From: Saccopteryx bilineata
Taxonomy: Eukaryota; Chordata; Mammalia; Chiroptera; Emballonuridae
Length of the DNA: 64,000 nt
Direction of reading: 5' to 3'
Assembly (NCBI RefSeq): GCF_036850765.1
Contig: NC_089493.1
Coordinates: forward strand, 16,121,632 to 16,185,631
Each line of letters begins with the position of its first letter. Positions within the stretch are counted from its first letter, which is position 1. A model generated the notes under the pieces. The model saw only the letters and a list, made by a program, of their open reading frames with translations, had not been told where the DNA came from and searched no databases. Position numbers and translations under genes: made by a program. Below are positions 58,939 to 64,000 of the stretch, piece by piece.

Positions 58939-59365
58939 TTTAACTCTTCTTTGCCCTGAAAAAGTCTCTGGAGTAATAGGATCATGGCTCTCTGTGACCT
59001 GCATGGGGAAGGGTGTCTTAGAGCATCTCTGGTCAGTGAGTGTGGGAAGAAAGGAAGAGGCCAGATGGACACCCATGCAAAGACAGCTAGCCAACCATTT
59101 ATCATGCCATATCAGTCCTACCTACACACGAAGTCTTGAACACACCCATCATTTGTCATGAACAGGACATAAAATGACTGTGCTACTTGATACTGAACTA
59201 AATCTCAAAGGCTTTTCAAGGAGATCATAGTGAATTTAGTAACAAAGTAATTTTATTCAAGCCCCAGCTAAGTCATCTGAACAAGAGCACACTAAGTAAG
59301 TTATACATATAAAATAGCTAAGACAATAATATTAAGGGGGATGTGTCAGTCCAAAAGCACACATT
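58939..59365. other. Unannotated stretch
   Basis: No gene or named repeat. A 106-codon frame (58841-59161) starts inside the SINE and is not considered a gene. Confidence 0.5.
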
Positions 59366-59369
59366 TTCA

Positions 59370-59634
59370 ATGCTAAAATAAATAAGTTCTGGAGATCTAA
59401 TGCAGAACATGAAAACTATAGTTAATAAGATGGTATTGTATACTTAAAAGTTTTTAAGAGATTACAACTTAATGGTTCTCACTCCACATAGAGGTAAATA
59501 ATGTGAGATGATGGATGTCAACCAACCTTACTGTGGTGATCATTTCACACATATGTGTACATCCAACCATCACCTTGTACACCCTAAATTTACACAATGT
59601 TATGTGTCAGTTATACCTCAATAAAACTGGAAAG
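59370..59634 (+). mobile_element. Old L1 3'UTR end
   Basis: GATGATGGATGTCAACC, GTGGTGATCATTTCACAC, CATCACCTTGTACACCC and TTATACCTCAATAAAACTGG are the closing landmarks of an L1M-type 3'UTR with its poly(A) signal. Confidence 0.8.
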
Positions 59635-61035
59635 AATAAATCAGGAAGGAAAAGTGTATGTTTTGCTACCGAGTCTTAGGGAGAGCCTTTGGGCACCAGG
59701 GAGGTTTTGCACTTGCTTGGTGAGTATCCTGGTGACTGAGAGAGGATGACATTAAATAGAAAATAAACAACATGGCACATTGCTGCAGAAGCTCCAGAAA
59801 TAAAGAACATTCTTCTTCAATTTTAGCAGTTTAAGCACCATATTTCTCTCTGTGTTTTGAACAAGAGACTCCACATTTTCATTTTGCATTAGGCCTGGCA
59901 AAGAAGGTAGCTGGCTCTGGTTACTCTTCATTGATTGCTCAACATATGCTAACTAATGGTGCTAAATATTTTACGTGAATGAAAAACATTCAACCATTAT
60001 GATAACTTTGTTGAAACGCTATTATTAACCAAATTTTATGAATAAAGAACCATGCATCAGATTACACAGGCGATAAACAAACCCTCAGCTTTGGTCCATG
60101 AGAGCCCCTTGTCTATATTTTTAACAACTAAATATTACTGTTTCTATCCTGACCTCTGACACATACACAGCACCCTGACTCCACCACGCCAGGCTTCTCA
60201 AAACCTATGGGAAGGACTAGACTCTGTCAATACACAAGGCAGATAAAATGCTCCTGATCTCCACGGTGGATGGGTGGTAAGGTAGAGACAGAGTTCTTGT
60301 CTACAGGAATACCTATACACAGAGTAGAGTCTCTTCATTTCCTCCATGCAAGATTTATATTTTCTATGCATTCACTAAGGCAGTGACTCTGTGTTGGCTG
60401 ACCCCTTTGTGGTGGTGGTGGTTGTTCTCTCTTAGAAAAACCATATTTTAGGGTCAGTAATCTTAACATGCATCTTGCATTCCCGAATGCAGAAGATGAC
60501 TATGAATGTTGACATAGAGACAATCAACAGGTGTGTCTTTAAACATAAAACCAATAAACCACATATAAATAGATGTATAAGCATTCTTCCTTGATTGACA
60601 GTGAAGGGGGTTTTTGCACATCTTTGCTAAGAATCGCATCATCACATCTTCAGAATGCACCTGCAAATAGATGCTACCGCCATGGATGAACACAGTGGAA
60701 GTGAAAGATAGCCCCAGAAAATCACCAACATAATTAGACATCCTTGGGCCTCTGTGTCTTTCGGCATCTCCTTCTTTAGCCAATAGTAAGTCATAATGCC
60801 TTAGTGCTCAACCATGGCTGTTTTCCAAACATGACTAAAATGTTTGCAAACGTCTGGCTTCTCATCTCATTTAATGAAATTTTATTTGTTCAAAGAAAAT
60901 AAATGCAACACATGGGCTTTCCCTCCCTCCTTTTCTCTCCCTCAAAATGCTCATTTATGGAGGAACAGGTTTTGGTCTCTAAATGATTCCTCTATGCTTG
61001 GCAGGCAAGGATTGCGGTGCCAGTTACGTTAATGA
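59635..61035. other. Low-repeat stretch with a MIR-like trace
   Basis: About 59940-60095 is compatible with a decayed minus-strand MIR (CATATGCTAACTAATGGTGC ... AAATTTTATGAATAAAG). Otherwise no gene or repeat. The 106-codon minus frame (60783-60463) has no recognised domain. Confidence 0.4.
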
Positions 61036-61039
61036 TTTC

Positions 61040-61300
61040 TGAGGTGACGCTGAGACCTTGGAGGCTGCCTGGCTGAACTAATGAGTATCCCAGCATGACC
61101 CTGGACCATTAAAAGGGGGCGTGTAGCAAGGAGGGGGGAGAAAAATAAATTAGAGACCTCAGCCTCTGGTAAGAATATCAGTGCAGGCTCTTAATGGAGT
61201 CTAGAGAAGAAAATTAATCACCCATAATGATTGGGGTGTGTGCAAATATTTGATTTCATTCCACTTACAAATATCTTTTCTGCAGAGTGATGCATGGCAT
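61040..61300. promoter_or_regulatory. Candidate conserved non-coding element
   Basis: A repeat-free block with closely spaced homeodomain-type TAAT cores (61140-61250: AATTAATCACCCATAATGATTG) and an octamer-like ATGCAAAT relative (GTGCAAATATTTG near 61240). It has no open frame. The call is inference from texture alone; no comparison with other species was possible. Confidence 0.25.
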
Positions 61301-64000
61301 CGGGGGTGGGGGGTGGGGGTTGAGGAGCACAACCTGAACTTGATTTAATCATGAGATGAGCAGAGTGGTGGAAGTGACAACAATTACAGGAATACGAGCT
61401 TGGGAGAGACAGTCTTTTATCTAATGCGCTTGTGGCATTCTTGGCTGAAACAGTACACGATTCTGCTGTGAAGAATATCCCTTTGAATTCATGATCTTAA
61501 GTCCTGGAGATATTCAATTATCATTTGGAAAATTAAAATGTATAAGTATTAATTTAATGTTGAGTTTTTGGTAAGAAGAAAACAATTGGAACATACAATT
61601 GTACAGTCCCTGGGCTCTGTATGCAATGGTACTCATCAGAGTCAAATAATAACAAAATAATATTTTAAATATTGAATAATAAAGCTAACAGAACAATAAT
61701 ATTTTCTAAAGAAACCAGGTGTGTGTTTTTTTCTTACACAAGATTTAACAGAAGAAACAAACCTTAGGGGGAAAAAACTATTCATATGATTTATGAAATA
61801 TGAACAAGCAAACAAAATAAAACATAGGACTGTTTATGAGACATCATGAGTTAACCCGTTCTTTAGTTAATTATCTTCCTGACCCTTTATCAAGTCAGCT
61901 AATTTCCTATGCCCTCAGTAGTCTCATGCCTAACCTGAGTCTCTATTTCTCAACACCTGAATGGAGCAATTAATCAAGATCAATGCTTTACAAATCTACA
62001 AATTTTAATTTGTTATAGTCCTAACACAGGATAACAGATGGGAGATTATACAGGGGAACTACTTTCAGGATAACTCACCAAGCAAGGATTCTGGTGCCTC
62101 TGCAATTGTCCTGACCATTTCAGTAAGGAGCCAGGAACTGTGTGGGTGAGGCATACACCTGCCCTTCACTCTACTGCCTCTTCACAGCCACGTGATCTTG
62201 GGAAGTCAACTGAATCCTCTATGCTTTATTTTTATCTTTTCCTAAAAAAGGCAATAATGAGTTGCATTAGTATGAAATATTATAAAGTATAGGAGAATCC
62301 GTAAACTAAAACCTACTTTGCAATGGAATTCTTTTACAAAGGAAAGACACCAAAATAAGGTGGGCAAAGTCAAATGTAATAGTTTAAAGATTAAAAAAGT
62401 AGCCAGGTAGGATCAGAGCTGCTCCTTTCAGGGAATAGAATAAGACACACTCACTGCTTGGAGGACTTTGTCAGATGCGGACTCTTCATCGCTGATGCAT
62501 CTCTTCTGCTATTGGCTGCTGGATGGTATCAATCCACGTCAGAGTGCAGCACTGATCCTGTCGGAAATGCTTCTTCAAAAGCTGGGATCCCAAGGGTGCT
62601 GACTCTGTAATCACTCTGTTCAACTAAAACTGGTAAACAGGACAGGAATATAACCCAGAGATACCTGCCCACCAAAAGCTGCCTTAGCGCATCGTTACTC
62701 TGCTCCCTGAAAGAGCAGACACGGGCCATACCTCAGGTGAACTGAATGTCAAAGCAGCTGTCTTCCACCAAATGACTTCTTCCAAAGACAGTTGGGTAAA
62801 ATGTAATTCACCTAAAAGTTGATCCTTATTGCTATCATGTAAATGATGATGAATTACTTAAATATCAATTTCCCTATATTGCCATATATGTCTCAAATTT
62901 ACATTACATAACATTTCACTAAATGTGTATACATCTTGTATGATAAGATACTATTTTTCCAATTTACCTGGATATAAGCATTACCAGAGATGTTCAGTAA
63001 AATACAGATCCCTGGACCCCTTCCCAGAAATTCAGATGAAATGAGTACCAATTTCAAATATGTGTTTTTTAACAAGCAACTCAGAGGATTCTTTTGACTA
63101 GACAAGTGGAATACACTTCTGCTAAGTACTGGGAAACAGGCAAATAAAATTGGATCTGATCCTTGGAAGATCCCACTAAATTTAGAGAGCTAGACATATG
63201 AACTGTGTTTCCTAGATTATCTCTGGAGTTAACAATAGGGGTTCAGAATACACAGAGTAAGAAAGAAGATAATACTAATGCATTTCAGCAAAGCAGAGAG
63301 AGCAGAAGGCAGAATTTACACAGAGGAAATGATCATTTTATTTGTGATCATTTTAACTTTCTCTTAGATTGATTTTGACTTTTCTGTTTAGATTCATAAT
63401 TTGATTCCTCCTACTCCTGAACATTTCCATACCATAATTATTTTATGTTCTGTTTATCTCATGAACTGCATCTCACTAAAGCGTTATCAATTACATAACT
63501 TTTGTATACACTTGTTTTATTGTGAATATTTATATGTTACATATGTTTGTAATTTTATAGATCTACTTAATGAAATCAATATGTATTCAACTCCATTACT
63601 TTTAGTGGGATAATGGTTGAGTGTCAGAGAGATGTGCCCATTTGGTATGCCCTCCACATTTTACATAAAAATGCCTTAGTTCTGTCCAAAACCAAAAACT
63701 TTTATTTTCTTACTTTAATTTGCATATTTTTAACCACTAGTAAGAATAAATTTTATGTTTATTTGGCCTCCTGTGTTCTTTATGTTACATTTTATATTCA
63801 TGACTATTAGACTTATTGAAATAGGGAGAATAGTGACATTTTCTTAATTAGTTTGGGAACCTATAGAATTCTGCAAAATCTTAGGTTGGGGACTATGACC
63901 TTGTACCTTCGAATGCATGGTATTTGTGTGTGAAGAAGCAGGTATTGCATTTCACTTGTAGTGTAAGAAAATATTGTTAGCCTAATAAGATGTAAATACT
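61301..64000. other. Low-repeat stretch to the window end
   Basis: A G-rich patch at 61301-61319 (runs of 5, 6 and 5 G). The rest is AT-rich without named repeats or coding frames of note. Short frames at 62529-62729 (minus), 63401-63613 and 63613-63810 have no features. Confidence 0.5.

Noticed and set aside
61301..61319. G-quadruplex
   Set aside because: Only three separate G runs are present; a fourth suitable run is not close enough for a standard quadruplex call.
1..64000. Host protein-coding gene, mitochondrial insertion or processed pseudogene
   Set aside because: I found no exon series, no recognised conserved protein and no intron-less gene copy with an A-tail; weak single exons would be missed without transcript or conservation data.

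Overview
This window is nuclear DNA from a mammal, almost certainly a bat of the horseshoe / leaf-nosed lineage (Rhinolophoidea). The main reason is a large set of tRNA-derived SINEs about 370-400 bp long, with a 5' head of the type GCCCTGGCCGGTTGGCTCAG, a body containing repeated CCACCAGGGGGCG boxes, and a tail ending CTTCAGAAAAATAC. I associate this family with the Rhin-1 SINE of these bats; that is family knowledge, not a database search. Two related shorter SINE types, ancient MIR/L2 fragments, old L1 3' ends, non-autonomous hAT transposons and ERV-type LTRs complete a typical mammalian intergenic or intronic landscape. I recognise no host protein-coding gene, no stand-alone RNA gene, and nothing prokaryotic or CRISPR-like.

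Layout. 1-~4860: the 5' three fifths of a young LINE-1 on the minus strand, with a pyrimidine-rich 5'UTR, an intact 373-codon ORF1, a 202-bp spacer, and ORF2 open from its ATG to the window edge. ~4.9-8.1 kb: mostly unannotated sequence with an L1 3' end and a truncated SINE. ~8.1-12.05 kb: a probable solo ERV1-type LTR, then a decayed plus-strand L1 carrying two SINEs. ~13.5-16.4 kb: dense young insertions, including a SINE inside a hAT element and a second hAT family. ~16.4-21.8 kb, 22.2-25.9 kb and 28.1-33.3 kb: long stretches with little recognisable repeat content. ~33.3-51.9 kb: scattered MIR/L2, a MaLR-type LTR, several SINEs with clear target-site duplications, and a second hAT copy. 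52-57 kb: old L1 pieces, a Tc1/mariner-type element with 109-bp inverted repeats and a transposase remnant, and a (GGAA)16 microsatellite. 57-64 kb: mostly low-repeat sequence, with one stretch near 61.0-61.3 kb that looks like a candidate regulatory element.

How it works together. The only apparently intact protein machinery visible is the L1 (ORF1p plus the endonuclease and first part of the reverse transcriptase of ORF2p). L1 enzymes are the usual drivers of SINE movement, and the SINEs here show the expected hallmarks (A-rich tails and 9-17 bp target duplications). The hAT elements retain only their ends (8-bp target duplications) and the mariner element only an N-terminal DNA-binding part of its transposase, so both depended on proteins encoded elsewhere. 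The most interesting leads are the L1 (open frames plus an antisense 101-codon ORF placed like primate ORF0), CTCF-like motif boxes carried by each well-preserved long SINE, a SINE with a template-switch-like hairpin, and a possible unrecognised exon at 50945-51086.
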